DNA from: Flammeovirga yaeyamensis
GTDB lineage: Bacteria; Bacteroidota; Bacteroidia; Cytophagales; Flammeovirgaceae
DNA length: 64,000 bases
Direction of reading: 5' to 3'
Assembly: GCF_018736045.1 (NCBI RefSeq)
Contig: NZ_CP076133.1
Coordinates: 1,178,001 to 1,242,000, forward strand
Shown here: one piece after another, positions 35,315 to 44,422 of the stretch
How positions within the stretch are numbered: the first letter of the stretch is position 1
Layout: the number at the start of each line of letters is the position of its first letter
The notes under the pieces: model-generated
The model's database searches: none
What the model was told of the DNA's origin: nothing
The model's input: the letters and a program-made list of their open reading frames with translations, nothing else
Program-made: the position numbers and the translations under genes

Positions 35315-35953
35315 ATGACCTTAAAAGAAATCAAAAAAATCGATACAAGTTTTTCTTATAAGTATAAATACTGTTTTAAAAACTATCATTTTACTTTTGA
35401 CACGCCATTTTTATTAAAAGATCATAGAAATTATAGTCTACTGAATATTCTAGAGGTATTTATTTACAGGTATCCATTTATTTTTCTTTTATATCTATTT
35501 TGTTTCATCCTAAGGCCATTAGATTCATTAGTTATTAATACTTCGATGAATTTTATTCTGATGTTATTAGTTTTCATACACCGAAAGTATAAAAACCTAA
35601 AAAAGCAGAATTTTGAAAGTAATATGGAAAAGATACGCGGGACTATTACCTTAAAAGAGTATGAAAGTGGGGAAATTTTTGGATATAAATTTAAGGTGTC
35701 ATATTCTTTTAAAGACATTCTTTATCAACCATATAATTTTTTTACATTTTATTCTGATACCGATAAAAGAAATGAAGACCATGAAGTAGGTGATGAGGTA
35801 GACCTTTATTTAAATAAAGATTTCCCTGAGTATGTGAAGTCAGATAATTCAAAATCTCGGTATGCAAATCTATGGCAAGCTTTAAGCATTATCCTACAAT
35901 TTATTTCTTTAAATCTGATTCTCTATTATTATCATATCATAAAATTATTTTAA
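35315..35953 (+). CDS. Unknown membrane protein, DUF3592-like
   Basis: The 212-residue protein has two adjacent membrane helices (near residues 52-90), a central strand-rich segment with GTITLKEYESGEIFGYKFKV and VGDEVDLYLNKDFPEYV, and a third helix at the C-terminus. The combination of a small beta domain with a GD-V-LY pattern between helices resembles DUF3592 proteins; this is a weak match. It starts a run of hypothetical membrane proteins of very low GC content. Confidence 0.6.
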   Translation: MTLKEIKKIDTSFSYKYKYCFKNYHFTFDTPFLLKDHRNYSLLNILEVFIYRYPFIFLLYLFCFILRPLDSLVINTSMNFILMLLVFIHRKYKNLKKQNFESNMEKIRGTITLKEYESGEIFGYKFKVSYSFKDILYQPYNFFTFYSDTDKRNEDHEVGDEVDLYLNKDFPEYVKSDNSKSRYANLWQALSIILQFISLNLILYYYHIIKLF

Positions 35954-36186
35954 AAGGAATCAAGCTAAAGGTATTAGAAGAGATTATATTTTTTGATGCT
36001 TTATTACTTCAATTTTCTAAGTTTAAAGATCAATAATTTGCTGATCATCTTATAAAGACTATTTGCATAAAACATTTTGAAATTAAGAATCAAGTAATTG
36101 TGTATTGAGTGTGAATAGATATCTTTCATGAAGAACTTCCAAGACAATCTTAAATCATTTAATTTTAACCTATTCAGAACCAAACC

Positions 36187-36798
36187 ATGAAATTTTTAAG
36201 ATTACTAAACCTAATTCTTCTAGCTTTTTTAATCATCATCTGTTTACTAGGATTATTCTATAAACATATATCTTTTGGAATGGGGCTTGGGGATATAATA
36301 GGATATTTCGTTTTAATATCTGGGACGATACTATATGTATATTTGTTTCAAAAATATTATAAGGAAGGAATTGCTCCACAAATCTTAATGCTTAACTTTT
36401 ATTTTATTTTTACTTTTTTGGTTGTACTCAAAGCAACTTATTTGAGAAGTGATGAGTATAGATGGAACGGTTGTCTTTTTTATGAAAGGTGTCTAGGAGA
36501 CTTTAACATCTCGAATAATAATTACTATGAAATAGAAAGGATGAGTATTTGTCCCTGTGCATACTCCTCAGATTTTACTGGTAAATGGAATGGGAAATAT
36601 ATAGAGTTACTTTCAGGTGACATCAAATATCCTGATGAACTTAAAGAACATATTAAATCACCCATCACCATTGTATTTATTAAAATGGAGGAGGAAGAAA
36701 TTCGAGAACCATTACAACTACATCAAGTATACTCATTTTCAGGAACAATTCATGAAATAAAAAATGAAATTCCAATCATGAATGTATCTTTAAACTAG
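36187..36798 (+). CDS. Unknown membrane protein
   Basis: The 203-residue protein has three predicted membrane helices in its first 80 residues (LLNLILLAFLIIICLLGLFY; IIGYFVLISGTILYVYLF; ILMLNFYFIFTFLVVLKATY) and an extracytoplasmic C-terminal domain with four Cys (CLFYERC and CPC), which may form disulfides. No family recognised. It lies 28 nt... downstream comes another unknown gene at 36826 with a short gap, so the two may be co-transcribed. Confidence 0.6.
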   Translation: MKFLRLLNLILLAFLIIICLLGLFYKHISFGMGLGDIIGYFVLISGTILYVYLFQKYYKEGIAPQILMLNFYFIFTFLVVLKATYLRSDEYRWNGCLFYERCLGDFNISNNNYYEIERMSICPCAYSSDFTGKWNGKYIELLSGDIKYPDELKEHIKSPITIVFIKMEEEEIREPLQLHQVYSFSGTIHEIKNEIPIMNVSLN

Positions 36799-36825
36799 AT
36801 ATTTATCAATACACAATAGCACATA

Positions 36826-37350
36826 ATGATACTAAGAAAGTACTTCATACCATTTGAAAAAATAACGTACCAAACAAAACTAGACCCTGAGGAAGTAATT
36901 TATAGAATTAATAAAATTACTGTTCCAGAATATGGTATTAGAAGGTCTAAATTATCAGACAGGCGTAATAATATAATATATGAAGGGAGTGTTATTGGAA
37001 ACGAATTTAGTATTATTAGAATGATGAAAAATAATAATTCTTCTTCACCTAGAATAGATGGAACTGTTGAAGAAAATTTTGGGGTAACCGAGATCAAGAT
37101 AAAAATAAGTCCTGACCCTATGGAATTAATTATTACTTTATTATGGTGTGGGTTATTTGCTTTTGGTTTTTACCCATTTTTTATATCAAACTTGTTAAAA
37201 GATTTTTTTGATTCAACAGTATGGCAACCTTTTGCAATTTTGTTAATTAGTTACGGAATTATCATAGGTTCTTTTAAGTCTAATTATAAATTATCCAAAA
37301 AACAATTATCTAAATTATTTGAAGCTGAAATAAAAAATAAAATCAGATAA
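36826..37350 (+). CDS. Unknown membrane protein
   Basis: The 174-residue protein has a soluble N-terminal domain of about 95 residues, with IYEGSVIGNEFSIIRMMKNN and then IDGTVEENFGVTEIKIKISP, alternating strands like a small beta-sandwich. Two membrane helices follow (near residues 103-120 and 133-150) and a short basic tail. Similar domain order is seen in small Bacteroidota proteins of unknown role. It starts 28 nt after the 36187 gene. Confidence 0.6.
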   Translation: MILRKYFIPFEKITYQTKLDPEEVIYRINKITVPEYGIRRSKLSDRRNNIIYEGSVIGNEFSIIRMMKNNNSSSPRIDGTVEENFGVTEIKIKISPDPMELIITLLWCGLFAFGFYPFFISNLLKDFFDSTVWQPFAILLISYGIIIGSFKSNYKLSKKQLSKLFEAEIKNKIR

Positions 37351-37411
37351 GAAAAGTTATGAATATTAAGAATGTAATTTTTTGTACATTCGAATATAAA
37401 AACACCAAAAC

Positions 37412-38362
37412 ATGAAAACTAATACACTACTTCTCTTACTTTTAATCTCTTTATCTGCTTTCTCTAAAACATCACCAGATCCAGCAGCACCAAAACTATA
37501 CACCTCAGATATAGAGAACTTTTATACTGCCTTTGACTTAGTATTAAAGGATACAGCCAATGCGAATCAGATTTTTAAGGAGAAATACTTTTCTGTGGGG
37601 ACGAAAGGTTTAAAGGACTTTTATAAGCTTAAAATTAATGACCTAGATAAGTTCTCAAGATTTATTATTAAGCATCAAGAGTTTTATAAATCAATACGGA
37701 AGGACATCACTAATATTGATGATCTTAAAAAGAAGATTTATGCTAATAATAAAGCATTTAAAGATATATATCCTGATGCGGTTTTCCCTGATATTTATTT
37801 TGTAGTGGGTAGATTTAGTTCTAACGGAACAATTTCAAAAAGAGGCTTATTGATAGGGATTGAAATATTAAGTCTTACAGAAGAAAGTGATACAGAAAAA
37901 TGGCATCAAGGAATGCTTAAAATTATCATGAAAAGAGATCATATTCCTGTAACAGTGGCACATGAATTGGTGCATTTCAACCAAGGTAAAACTGGAGAGA
38001 CTACTTTACTCTCCAAAAGTTTAAGAGAGGGGGCTGCAGAATTTATTGCTGAATTAATATGTGGTGAAACAGACGGTGATTACACTAACTTTTCTGGAAA
38101 AGAACAACGTATTTGGGAGGATTTTCAAAAAGTGAAAGATGAACAGTTGTGGGGATTATGGTCGTCTTGGGTGAGAGAAAGTGATGAGCGTCCAAGAAAT
38201 GCTGGATATTGGACAGGCTATCTGATTTGTAAATCGTATTACGAACAAAGGGAAGATAAATCCTTAGCGCTAAAAGAAATTCTTGATATTAAAGATAGTC
38301 AGGAGTTTTATGATAAGAGTAAAATTGAGGTATATTTGAAGAGGGATTTTTTCAATAAATAA
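37412..38362 (+). CDS. Secreted putative zinc peptidase with HExxH motif
   Basis: The 316-residue precursor has a signal peptide (MKTNTLLLLLLISLSAFSKT). The motif VTVAHELVHFNQG near residue 190 gives HExxH, and a later Glu in LREGAAEFIAELI (about 23 residues on) fits the third zinc ligand. This arrangement resembles the DUF2268/gluzincin-type predicted proteases of Bacteroidota. YFVVGRFSSNGTISKRGLLI upstream of the motif is also familiar from that group. Substrate unknown; it should act in the periplasm or outside the cell. It is monocistronic. Confidence 0.75.
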   Translation: MKTNTLLLLLLISLSAFSKTSPDPAAPKLYTSDIENFYTAFDLVLKDTANANQIFKEKYFSVGTKGLKDFYKLKINDLDKFSRFIIKHQEFYKSIRKDITNIDDLKKKIYANNKAFKDIYPDAVFPDIYFVVGRFSSNGTISKRGLLIGIEILSLTEESDTEKWHQGMLKIIMKRDHIPVTVAHELVHFNQGKTGETTLLSKSLREGAAEFIAELICGETDGDYTNFSGKEQRIWEDFQKVKDEQLWGLWSSWVRESDERPRNAGYWTGYLICKSYYEQREDKSLALKEILDIKDSQEFYDKSKIEVYLKRDFFNK

Positions 38363-38400
38363 ACATCAAATACTTTTTATTTTTTACCAATCAATTATTT

Positions 38401-38958
38401 ATGAACAAAGCAATCAAACAAAGCATCAACAAACAAGAGTGGTTAATTATGCCATTAATGTTTTTCCTTATTTCAGTCTTTATTGGTTTATTATCTCTTA
38501 TCGATAAATCATCAGAAAGTATATTAAGGTTTTTTTCCTATTTCTTTATTGAAATGGGTATTTTGAGTAAGATAATTTTATCAATAATGATGTCATATTA
38601 TTATTGGCTTTTTGATCTTTGGTTATTGTCAAGAACTAATAGGAAAAATAATTTAATCTATTTATCAAAATTATCAGGTATGATCATAATGTTTGTAATT
38701 GATTTCTTACTGATAAGTATTAGTATAGCATTCCCCATGATTTCTCTCCTCAGTGAATCATCCTTATTTTTAATCATTTCAATTGTGTTTTTCATTATTT
38801 TATTGACATTCCTCTTACCGATAACTATAGTATTAAGATCATTTAAAAGTGCTGAATTAAAACGTCAACCTTCATTTTCAGAAATGAAAACTGATTTTAA
38901 AAGTTTCATTTTTTTGCCTTTGACTATAGGGACATTGAGAAAAAGAATTTGTAATTAA
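38401..38958 (+). CDS. Unknown multi-pass membrane protein
   Basis: The 185-residue protein has four or five predicted membrane helices, including LIMPLMFFLISVFIGLLSLI, IILSIMMSYYYWLFDLWLLS, and MIIMFVIDFLLISISIAFPM. Its start is 39 nt after the peptidase stop. No family recognised. Confidence 0.6.
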   Translation: MNKAIKQSINKQEWLIMPLMFFLISVFIGLLSLIDKSSESILRFFSYFFIEMGILSKIILSIMMSYYYWLFDLWLLSRTNRKNNLIYLSKLSGMIIMFVIDFLLISISIAFPMISLLSESSLFLIISIVFFIILLTFLLPITIVLRSFKSAELKRQPSFSEMKTDFKSFIFLPLTIGTLRKRICN

Positions 38959-39031
38959 TGGTGTTATGTCATTTTTAAAATAGTGATTATTTTAGGTTGT
39001 TATACATTATCAAAACTAGCTATTTCTTGAT

Positions 39032-39733
39032 GTAAAAAACAGAAAAATATTTAAAATAAACTCCTTAGAATTAAACAAAACCATATTTCAAAAACTTGAA
39101 AGAAAGAACGATAATCAAATACTTTTATATATATCGTTATTATTTTTTGCAATTAGTCTTTTACTCAGTTTCTTCTTTACAGAACCTAAATATAAGGCAT
39201 TCATTATTACATTATTTTGTTGTAGTGTGCTTCCATTATTGGTCTACATCTATTCTTATTTTGACCAAGAAACGTTTCTTCAAGAGCATAAAGTGATAGG
39301 AGCGATTGAATGGTTAAATGGTGAAATTGTTGTTGGAAATAATCATTTCAATATAAACGAAATTAAAGAAATAAGACTAGATTATCGAAACTATAATGTT
39401 TTAAATGCTTTCCCAAGAATAGTATCAGAATTGGTCGTAGAAAATAAAGATAATGTCTCATTATATGCAGGTAGAGGGGGCTGTAGATTAGAGAAAATTT
39501 ATAGTACTCTTTCGTTGAAGTTAAACACAGGAGGAATACATCAATTTGGTTTTTATATTGATAGCAAAGATAAATTAGCAAAACTTCAGTCACTTATAAG
39601 TTGGGTTTATGTCAACCAAATCAATTTTAAAGAATACACTGATAGCAAACGGTCTTATTTTTTAAAGAATGATTTGATGTATGAAGAGATTCAAATGATT
39701 AAGGAAAAACATCATTTGGAAAGTTGGATATAG
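39032..39733 (+). CDS. Unknown membrane protein lacking a canonical in-frame start
   Basis: The reading frame is open from 39020 and protein-like from about 39032 (reads VKNRKIFKINSLELNKTIFQ), including two membrane helices (ILLYISLLFFAISLLLSFFF and AFIITLFCCSVLPLLVYIYS). The first standard start in this frame is GTG at 39227, which would delete most of the membrane part. An ATG at 39030-39032 is out of frame by one base, so a one-base loss just after it, or a non-ATG start, is likely. The C-terminal soluble part (VVGNNHFNINEIKEIRLDYR) looks like a small PH-like strand domain, which is uncertain. Confidence 0.55.
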   Translation, partial: VKNRKIFKINSLELNKTIFQKLERKNDNQILLYISLLFFAISLLLSFFFTEPKYKAFIITLFCCSVLPLLVYIYSYFDQETFLQEHKVIGAIEWLNGEIVVGNNHFNINEIKEIRLDYRNYNVLNAFPRIVSELVVENKDNVSLYAGRGGCRLEKIYSTLSLKLNTGGIHQFGFYIDSKDKLAKLQSLISWVYVNQINFKEYTDSKRSYFLKNDLMYEEIQMIKEKHHLESWI

Positions 39734-39760
39734 AGTTAATTTTTATAGATCCATCCGTAC

Positions 39761-39781
39761 GGACGTTGTACCACAACGTCC
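39761..39781. repeat. Interspersed palindrome, copy B
   Basis: GGACGTTGT pairs with ACAACGTCC across ACC, with weaker flanking pairs. The outer context (ATCCGTAC before, AAGGGC after) is shared with copy D at 58152. Confidence 0.6.
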
Positions 39782-40049
39782 ATGTAAGGGCATTAATAAT
39801 ACACTCCAAAGAGAATCTAAAGCCAAAAAATGAATGTGTTAACCACTGATAATTACTCATTAAATTATTTTGGTGTAAATTAAAGAGATATTTACGCCAA
39901 AAATATTTATATGCTGGGGCAAAACTTTTCTTTTGAAACCAAATGATAATTAGTTCTAGGAACAAAAGAGTATAATAATATTCATTTCTACGACTCAGTT
40001 AATTTTAAAAAAACTAACAGAAATTGCTACTAAATTTATTAATAAAAAA
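39782..40049. other. Intergenic region with a second hairpin
   Basis: Contains an 11-bp near-perfect hairpin (TTGGTGTAAAT at 39870, ATTTACGCCAA at 39890). No gene was recognised; minus-strand open frames cross the hairpins and look non-coding. Confidence 0.45.
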
Positions 40050-40898
40050 ATGCTACAATTTGAATATCTCATCCTTCTACTCGCGTATACTACATTAATC
40101 ATTTCTTTGTTTCTACAAATATTGTGTTACAAAAAGAAAATGGAGAATCAGGAAACAATAGGACTGACTATTTCGCTATTATTACTATTAATTTCTATAA
40201 GCATTTCACCAATGTTTCCAGAGAAAGAAACAACAACATTTACCACTTTGCTTTGTATGGTTTTGGTGGCATGTACCACCTTTTTAGATACCCTAAGTCA
40301 ACAAAAACATACACTACCTGTCAAATACCTAAAAATGCACGTTGGGATATCCATCTTATTATCTGTTTTTGTGATCGTTTCCAAAGTTTTAGGGAATATG
40401 CTATTTGCACAATGGCCTGTAGTCATATTTTTAATTGTTTCAATTGTAGTTTCAATGTTGATCCAACGACAATCAAAGCCTATTCAACAGTTTCAGCATT
40501 TAGAAAAGTCGAACAAGATTTTCGCTCTAGTATTCTTAACATTGACGCCCATATATCTAATTTTTCATTATGCTTTTGAAGAACAGTACCAACAATTTCA
40601 AATTGGATTTTTGATGTACATTGCTTTTTCAGCTTTGGCCATTCGTAAAATTTATGACGATTTACAACGTTTATCTTTGATTAAAAATGATGTCGAACCC
40701 AACACACAACAGTTTAAGAATTATGCACTTACAGAACGGGAAAAAGAAATTGCTACACTACTTCACAAGGGCGTTACTTATCAGAACATAGCTGATCAGC
40801 TTTTTATTTCTTTACCTACAGTTAAAACCCACGCCAGTAATATTTACAAAAAGTGTGGAGTGAAAACTAGAAACGAATTATCCAACTTGCTTCGTTGA
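40050..40898 (+). CDS. Membrane-bound LuxR-family transcriptional regulator
   Basis: The 282-residue protein has about six membrane helices in its first 200 residues and a C-terminal LuxR-type helix-turn-helix (LTEREKEIATLLHKGVTYQN, then PTVKTHASNIYKKC, residues about 222-280). This membrane-sensor plus LuxR HTH layout is common in Bacteroidota, where it may respond to envelope or light signals. Its targets are not evident; the two barrel genes immediately downstream on the same strand are candidates by position only. Confidence 0.85.
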   Translation: MLQFEYLILLLAYTTLIISLFLQILCYKKKMENQETIGLTISLLLLLISISISPMFPEKETTTFTTLLCMVLVACTTFLDTLSQQKHTLPVKYLKMHVGISILLSVFVIVSKVLGNMLFAQWPVVIFLIVSIVVSMLIQRQSKPIQQFQHLEKSNKIFALVFLTLTPIYLIFHYAFEEQYQQFQIGFLMYIAFSALAIRKIYDDLQRLSLIKNDVEPNTQQFKNYALTEREKEIATLLHKGVTYQNIADQLFISLPTVKTHASNIYKKCGVKTRNELSNLLR

Positions 40899-41025
40899 AA
40901 GGTTAATTTGTTGATTATCAATTCTCATACTTTTGTATGATATCCTTTTTTTCAGTCTAATTCATACATTTACCCGATTGTGCTCCTCTCTCATGATCTA
41001 TAGATTTGCTTCAAAAATATAGATC

Positions 41026-41691
41026 ATGAAACACAAATTATTACTCATTGCAATTTTAAGCTTTTACACTATTGGGATTAACGCACAGGATGTAGCAGAG
41101 CAATTCAGAACACAATTTTTTACCACAGATAGTTCTTATGAGGTGAGTCATTTAAAAATGAATTCCACAAATACTAAAAGACTGAAACTTTTTATTGCCT
41201 ATGATTTTGGAGAAGCTGTTTTTAACCAATTCAGGTCATTGGGCGGTGAAGTAGGAGTTAGGTTTAAAAATGATCATCTCATAAGGCTCGCTTACACCCA
41301 TCTTTATTTAACAGAAAAACATCTCTCATCTGATTTTGCAAAAGCTGTCGATGGTGAAAACGTCAAAGGAAAACAAGTTGGTTTTGAACTGTTCTATGAT
41401 TTTCCAGTTTTTATCAAAGGCCTCTATATTGCACCTTCTGTTGGATATTATGATCATGAATACACACATACGATCTCAGGTGAACAGCTTAAACAATCTT
41501 CTTTTATAGTAGGAACTGCTATCAGTTTTACCGAGACAGATGTTCTAAAGATAAAAGGTCTTTACTATAGAGTTTCTATTCCTATCAGATTTCATTTCGA
41601 TCCGATAAAAGAATCTCAACTTGGAGATGCCATCATCAAGAGCAATCAATTGGATAATAGTATTTGGTTTTTCATCGGCTTTGAGTTTTAA
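41026..41691 (+). CDS. Outer-membrane barrel-type protein
   Basis: The 221-residue precursor has a signal peptide (MKHKLLLIAILSFYTIGINA, cleavage before QD). The mature part alternates strands (LIRLAYTHLYLTEKH, GFELFYDFPVFIKGLYIAPS) and ends with WFFIGFEF, a typical C-terminal barrel strand. The next gene begins 4 nt after its stop, so they are co-transcribed. No family recognised. Confidence 0.7.
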   Translation: MKHKLLLIAILSFYTIGINAQDVAEQFRTQFFTTDSSYEVSHLKMNSTNTKRLKLFIAYDFGEAVFNQFRSLGGEVGVRFKNDHLIRLAYTHLYLTEKHLSSDFAKAVDGENVKGKQVGFELFYDFPVFIKGLYIAPSVGYYDHEYTHTISGEQLKQSSFIVGTAISFTETDVLKIKGLYYRVSIPIRFHFDPIKESQLGDAIIKSNQLDNSIWFFIGFEF

Positions 41692-41695
41692 TAAA

Positions 41696-42964
41696 ATGAG
41701 GAAGATAATAGCAATTCTTATTGGGTACTTCTGTGGTTTACATCTACAAGCACAAGACTTGAAACCCCAAAAGCAGAGGTTGGATTTTGCCCGAATGTAT
41801 CTTGAAATAGGTGGCAACTTTTTCCCTTCCTTTGCCGGAAAACAAATGATTAATGCTGAAGTTACTTCCATAGATTATTCGGCTACCTTAAACCCCTATA
41901 TCACTTGGGGAGGATTTCACTTTTGGGGACATGCAGAATTTTACGTCACCTTCCCAATAGGTCAAATAAATCTTGATGGGAATAAAGTCAGACATAAACT
42001 CCAAAATTCAGTAGCAACCGGAGCAAGGATATATCCTTGGGCCTTGAAACAAGGAAAAATCCGACCTTATTTTGGTTGTAACTGGGGGACATTAGCCTTT
42101 GAACATATCCCCCAAACAGGTGAAAAGTATACGATGTTGTCTAAAGATTTTCTACTAAATTTTGATACTGGGATGATATACAATTATAGAAAAATTGGAT
42201 TCAGATTGGCGGTAAATTATTATCCAAATAATAAATGGCAATACCCGCTAAATAAAACTGAAATGGCCGAAATAAGCACCCCTTCCTATTCCATTCAATT
42301 AGGTTTACTTTATGCTTTTGATGCTACAAAAAAAAATACCCAGAAAAACCTAGAAAAATGGAACAGCTATCCGAATGTTTCAAAGCTTTCTTATGATGCA
42401 AAGTCATTTGGCGACTTCTTTATTGGTGCAGGTCCTTCCCAATCGTTTTCACTCTCTAATTCAGAATACAATGCTCAGGAATTTCCTTATTTACAACAAA
42501 GATTAAGTTCCTCTGCTTATTTTGATCTAGCAGTAGGATATCACTTTAATCAATTCAATTTTTTTACCGCTTTATCATTCAGAAACCCAACTTATACCAC
42601 AGAAGGGTTTGGGGTTAAGCAAACCATCAAAAAGAAATCATTGGCAATAGAATTGAATAAATATTTGATCGACTTTTCAGGATTTGCCCCTTATATTGGT
42701 CTCAATATCGCTTACGATAACATTCAATACAAAGAAGACGTGAATGGATCAAAACGGGAAACAAATGTATCATCTTTCGAACCCGGAATCACTTTTGGAT
42801 GGGACATCGTACCCGGAAAAACCAATGAAGCCATTGTACTTAGAACCAATTTAAGATGGCATCCCTATGCCAATTTTAAAGTAGATGGAAAAGCATTTAA
42901 TTTTAGTCAGCTAGAATATAATTTGATTCAGGTGATGTTTTATCCTGAGCGGTTAAAGAGATAA
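41696..42964 (+). CDS. Outer-membrane barrel-type protein
   Basis: The start at 41696 is preferred over an upstream in-frame option because it begins a signal peptide (MRKIIAILIGYFCGLHLQAQ). The 422-residue precursor appears to hold two barrel-like halves: ITWGGFHFWGHAEFYVTFPI to LGLLYAFDA, then FFIGAGPSQSFSL to the end (YNLIQVMFYPERLKR). The halves may be a duplication, though I see only pattern similarity. It starts 4 nt after the previous barrel gene. Confidence 0.7.
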   Translation: MRKIIAILIGYFCGLHLQAQDLKPQKQRLDFARMYLEIGGNFFPSFAGKQMINAEVTSIDYSATLNPYITWGGFHFWGHAEFYVTFPIGQINLDGNKVRHKLQNSVATGARIYPWALKQGKIRPYFGCNWGTLAFEHIPQTGEKYTMLSKDFLLNFDTGMIYNYRKIGFRLAVNYYPNNKWQYPLNKTEMAEISTPSYSIQLGLLYAFDATKKNTQKNLEKWNSYPNVSKLSYDAKSFGDFFIGAGPSQSFSLSNSEYNAQEFPYLQQRLSSSAYFDLAVGYHFNQFNFFTALSFRNPTYTTEGFGVKQTIKKKSLAIELNKYLIDFSGFAPYIGLNIAYDNIQYKEDVNGSKRETNVSSFEPGITFGWDIVPGKTNEAIVLRTNLRWHPYANFKVDGKAFNFSQLEYNLIQVMFYPERLKR

Positions 42965-43229
42965 CTAAAAGAATGGTTAATGTGCTGTAGAAGGGTGATG
43001 ATGTTATAATTTGAAATGTAATTGGCTTATTTTGAGTGATTTTAATATCTGCAATGTTATTTGTAATCTGTATTAGAATAGTGTATAAATAGCTTTGAAT
43101 ATTTAAGGTTGTTGACTACATTGTGGTGAGTTAAAAGCTAGTGGGTATACAGTGATTATATCTGTGAAATTTGAGGGATAAACCCTATGGTGTTTATTCT
43201 TTGTTTACGAAATAAATTTTTCAAATAAT
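42965..43229. other. Intergenic region
   Basis: AT-rich sequence. ATAAACCC-TAT-GGTGTTTAT near 43183-43197 is a weak palindrome beside TATTCTTTG, a loose -7-like element before the 43230 gene. Nothing else was recognised. Confidence 0.4.
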
Positions 43230-43502
43230 ATGGGAGGAAAAAATAAAGGGTACAACATAAAAGACTCAATTGAATTTTTACTTAAAAGCTTTAAACCAGA
43301 GAGGTACATTTATTTAAGTGTTACAATTTTATCAATAATGTTGTTAGGGTATTTAATATATACGATGATTTTAAGACAAGATATATCTAATATATTAGCA
43401 ATGTTAGGTCCTTCAGGCTTAATTACCTTTACTTTTTCACGTGTTTTAAAAATGTGGACTGATTGTATTGATTTAATAAAAACTGATATCACAAAAAAAT
43501 AA
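43230..43502 (+). CDS. Small membrane protein, unknown
   Basis: The 90-residue protein has two hydrophobic segments (YLSVTILSIMLLGYLIYTMI and ILAMLGPSGLITFTFSRVL). It is followed after 11 nt by the 43514 gene, so the two form a pair. No family recognised. Base composition is very AT-rich, like the ABC-3C genes downstream. Confidence 0.55.
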   Translation: MGGKNKGYNIKDSIEFLLKSFKPERYIYLSVTILSIMLLGYLIYTMILRQDISNILAMLGPSGLITFTFSRVLKMWTDCIDLIKTDITKK

Positions 43503-43513
43503 AATTAATTTCA

Positions 43514-44125
43514 ATGGATAATAATAATTCTAACAATCCTGATCAAGAAGAATTAAATAAGTTAAATGACATCATTAAAAATAACAATAAAACTAGTAGA
43601 ATTTCTAGTATAATTGGATTGATTGCTTTATCTATTGGAGTGGCATTTACTACATTTAACTTGGTGAGAGTTAGTGACAAAGTAGAGACTAATGAAAAGG
43701 AAATTGAGCAAAAAAAAATAAAAATAACCCAATTAGCTGATATAGTGGAAATTATTGATAAAAAAGAAAAGAAGGTTGATGTTTCTAAAAGACTAATAGT
43801 GGATTTTTTTGAAAGCTTAAATAGTAATAAAGAAATTTCGATTTTCTTTTCAGATACAGTTGCAAGATATTATCTTAAAGAAAAAATTTCAAGAATTGAA
43901 TTAAAAGAAATAAGTGAAGAGTTCCAATTAAAATATCCAAGAGCGAAAACTGAGTATGATATTAATGACATAATTGTAAATGTTAATAATATTGACTCTA
44001 CAGAAATATTTATAGAAACAGCTTTTTTCAAAGATTCGTTAAAGCAATCACAGGATATAATTTATCAATTTAAGACTGATCAAAAGAATAATATTTTTTT
44101 TATCCGAAATCTTATCCCTGATTAA
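43514..44125 (+). CDS. Single-pass membrane protein with coiled coil, unknown
   Basis: The 203-residue protein has a polar Asn-rich N-terminus, one membrane helix (ISSIIGLIALSIGVAFTTFN, near residues 32-53), a short coiled coil (VETNEKEIEQKKIKITQLAD) and a C-terminal domain of about 110 residues that could be NTF2-like (VDFFESLNSN, then IIYQFKTDQKNNIFFIRNL). I cannot name the family. Its pairing with another small membrane protein next to a conflict system is noted as context only. Confidence 0.55.
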   Translation: MDNNNSNNPDQEELNKLNDIIKNNNKTSRISSIIGLIALSIGVAFTTFNLVRVSDKVETNEKEIEQKKIKITQLADIVEIIDKKEKKVDVSKRLIVDFFESLNSNKEISIFFSDTVARYYLKEKISRIELKEISEEFQLKYPRAKTEYDINDIIVNVNNIDSTEIFIETAFFKDSLKQSQDIIYQFKTDQKNNIFFIRNLIPD

Positions 44126-44422
44126 TTTACAAAAGAATTGTTAACAACCTAAATGCTGCTATTACCGTGTAGTAGTTCACATGAAAGGAAGTGCTATCTT
44201 CTATCACCACAAAAAAATCTTAATGTGAATTGAAAAATAAACAATCACAGATAAGTTAACCTTTTGGCTATCTAGTAATTTAAAAGTGTTCTGTTGGATA
44301 TCGGCAACAGACATATATAGTAGGCGTTGGGTGTCATGCTAAAGAAGCTTCTCAAGTTATGCAATATTAAGATGAATAAATTCGGAAAAGGTATTTGGAA
44401 AATGTAATTTTGCAATTAAACA
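44126..44422. other. Intergenic region before the ABC-3C operon
   Basis: No gene seen. Its right part contains GGCGTTGGGTGTCATGC (44323-44339), GC-richer than its surroundings. A TAATTTTG -7-like element (44405) lies at the end. Confidence 0.4.
44405..44412 (+). promoter_or_regulatory. -7 element of the ABC-3C operon
   Basis: TAATTTTG is an exact TAnnTTTG match ending 10 nt before the SMEK gene start codon, so the transcript would be leaderless or almost so. Confidence 0.5.

Noticed and set aside
39699-39965. 88-codon minus-strand frame downstream of the 39032 gene.
   Set aside because: It crosses the palindrome and a second hairpin, has no recognisable domain and overlaps a real gene end.
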